A stretch of DNA of 64,000 nt from Sphingomonas azotifigens NBRC 15497. GTDB taxonomy: Bacteria; Pseudomonadota; Alphaproteobacteria; Sphingomonadales; Sphingomonadaceae. The stretch spans positions 272,692 through 336,691 of the forward strand of contig NZ_BCTR01000001.1 of NCBI RefSeq assembly GCF_002091475.1, written 5' to 3'. Shown piece after piece: positions 63,403 through 64,000 of this stretch (positions are counted from its first letter, which is position 1; every line of letters starts with the position of its first letter). The position numbers and the translations under genes are program-made. A model generated the notes under the pieces. It saw only the letters and a list, made by a program, of their open reading frames with translations, was not told where the DNA came from and did not search any database.

Positions 63403-63683
63403 TGGATACTCCAATGGTACAGATTGTCGAAAATCATGCAGTGATCGAGGGTACCCTTCGCGGGCGCGAGCGCGACGCAAATCGTCCCGGCTTCGTCAGG
63501 CTGACCGTACGGATCGCCGAGAGCTGCCGGCAGGGCGAATGGCCGGACATGTTCGCCCGCCTGGTCGGCGAGGAGCTGACATTCCTCGCCCGCGAGGGGA
63601 GCGCGGCGGCTACCGCTCCCGACGGAACCGTCCGTTGGAGGGTCCGGATGGCAGGCCCCGGAGTCGCCTTCGTCGAGGATTGA
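63402..63683 (+). CDS. Small hypothetical protein of the metalloprotease/ATP-grasp cluster
   Basis: A 93-residue protein of unknown family. It is predicted to be beta-rich (HAVIEGTLRGRERD, FVRLTVRIAESC, TVRWRVRMAGPGVAFVED), with one Cys and no signal peptide or membrane segment. Its ATG overlaps the ATP-grasp stop (TGATG), so it is part of the operon. A start at a second ATG (63414) is possible. It may be a recognition or accessory protein for the ligase. Confidence 0.6.
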   Translation: MDTPMVQIVENHAVIEGTLRGRERDANRPGFVRLTVRIAESCRQGEWPDMFARLVGEELTFLAREGSAAATAPDGTVRWRVRMAGPGVAFVED

Positions 63684-63764
63684 TCGGCGCTGGACCGGGC
63701 GCGGCGACGCGCCGCGTGAGTCGATGCGAGGAGTCAGGTCCAGTTCAAGCGCGATTGTGTTTCG

Positions 63765-64000
63765 TCAGGCCGCCAAATGATGCGGCGGATAAGGCTCCTT
63801 GCCGGTCAGCAAGACCCACGCGATCCGGGCAAGTTCGTTGGAAAACGCCACGGATACCCCGCGGAAGGGCTTTTTCTCGCTGCGCTTCCGGATCCAGTCG
63901 GCCATTGGCGTAGGCGTGCCCTTGATGTGCCGCATGACGGCAGTGGCACCCACGGCCAGTAATACCAACCTGCACGGAGAAGAACCTATCTTCGTTCTCC
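63765..64000 (-). CDS. IS110-family transposase, C-terminal part (runs off the window)
   Basis: The visible 77 codons end with VAFSNELARIAWVLLTGKEP and YPPHHLAA. Upstream the frame reads LVLLAVGATAVMRHIKG. This is the C-terminal region of IS110-type (DEDD) transposases, which end with a similar ANKMARIAW...LLTRG segment. The frame is open to the right edge, so the start is not seen and it may be intact. It closes the right side of the metalloprotease cluster. Confidence 0.75.
   Translation of the reverse strand, partial: RTKIGSSPCRLVLLAVGATAVMRHIKGTPTPMADWIRKRSEKKPFRGVSVAFSNELARIAWVLLTGKEPYPPHHLAA

Noticed and set aside
1..64000. tRNA, rRNA, CRISPR array, prophage or replication origin
   Set aside because: No cloverleaf, repeat-spacer pattern, phage structural gene or origin-like repeat was recognised on reading; a covariance-model search would be needed to exclude small RNAs.

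Overview
The window looks like a chromosomal segment of a GC-rich alphaproteobacterium, most likely Sphingomonas or a close relative. The pointers are two TonB-dependent receptors, a PEP-CTERM protein ending in VPEPATWAMLL, many Tat- and Sec-exported carbohydrate-active enzymes, an HWE-type sensor kinase with a LOV protein, and tightly packed genes with ATGA overlaps. No rRNA, tRNA, CRISPR array or replication origin was seen.

Layout. 1-948 (-): efflux adaptor, cut by the window edge, and a YtcA-like lipoprotein. 949-1675: gene-free. 1676-5800: PEP-CTERM protein and a three-gene TadE/TadG-like operon. 5893-12304 (+): a hydrolase, then a glycan operon of two GH43 enzymes and one GH95 enzyme behind a perfect 12-bp palindrome. 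12301-15920 (-): DUF1501, DUF1800 and thioredoxin-like genes. 15961-25833: TPR/TonB_C-like protein, SDR, lactonase, DUF4403, AraC regulator, M13 peptidase and a TIM-barrel isomerase. 25957-29769 (-): DUF4174 protein, then a NarL/DesKR-like two-component pair with a two-gene ABC exporter. 29897-40922: M20 peptidase, deacetylase, esterase, TonB receptor, small ORF, LysR with a divergent oxidoreductase, NTF2-like protein and a second M13 peptidase. 40983-47078: a sucrose/fructoside locus (TonB receptor, LacI, GH68, MFS) with two related LacI-type operators. 47275-54586: small lipoprotein, hydrolase, glutaredoxin, Phd/PIN toxin-antitoxin with its palindrome, Na+/H+ antiporter, flavin-dependent halogenase and GH27 alpha-galactosidase. 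54722-59044 (+): LOV protein, CheB/CheR-PAS-HWE kinase and a single-domain response regulator in overlapping frames.

The most unusual part is 59.1-64.0 kb. Between a decayed IS481-type transposase fragment and an IS110-type transposase lies a four-gene cluster. It encodes an M6-type zinc metalloprotease with a Lys/Asp-rich tail and a leader-like C-terminal motif, a degenerate ATP-grasp-like protein, an intact ATP-grasp ligase and a small unknown protein. It reads as a mobile peptide- or protein-modifying system in which the protease tail may itself be the ligase substrate. That is inference from gene order and motifs.

Much of the rest is a plant-polysaccharide and sugar scavenging repertoire: outer-membrane receptors, secreted glycosidases and esterases, and cytoplasmic sugar cleavage, with local LacI-type control.
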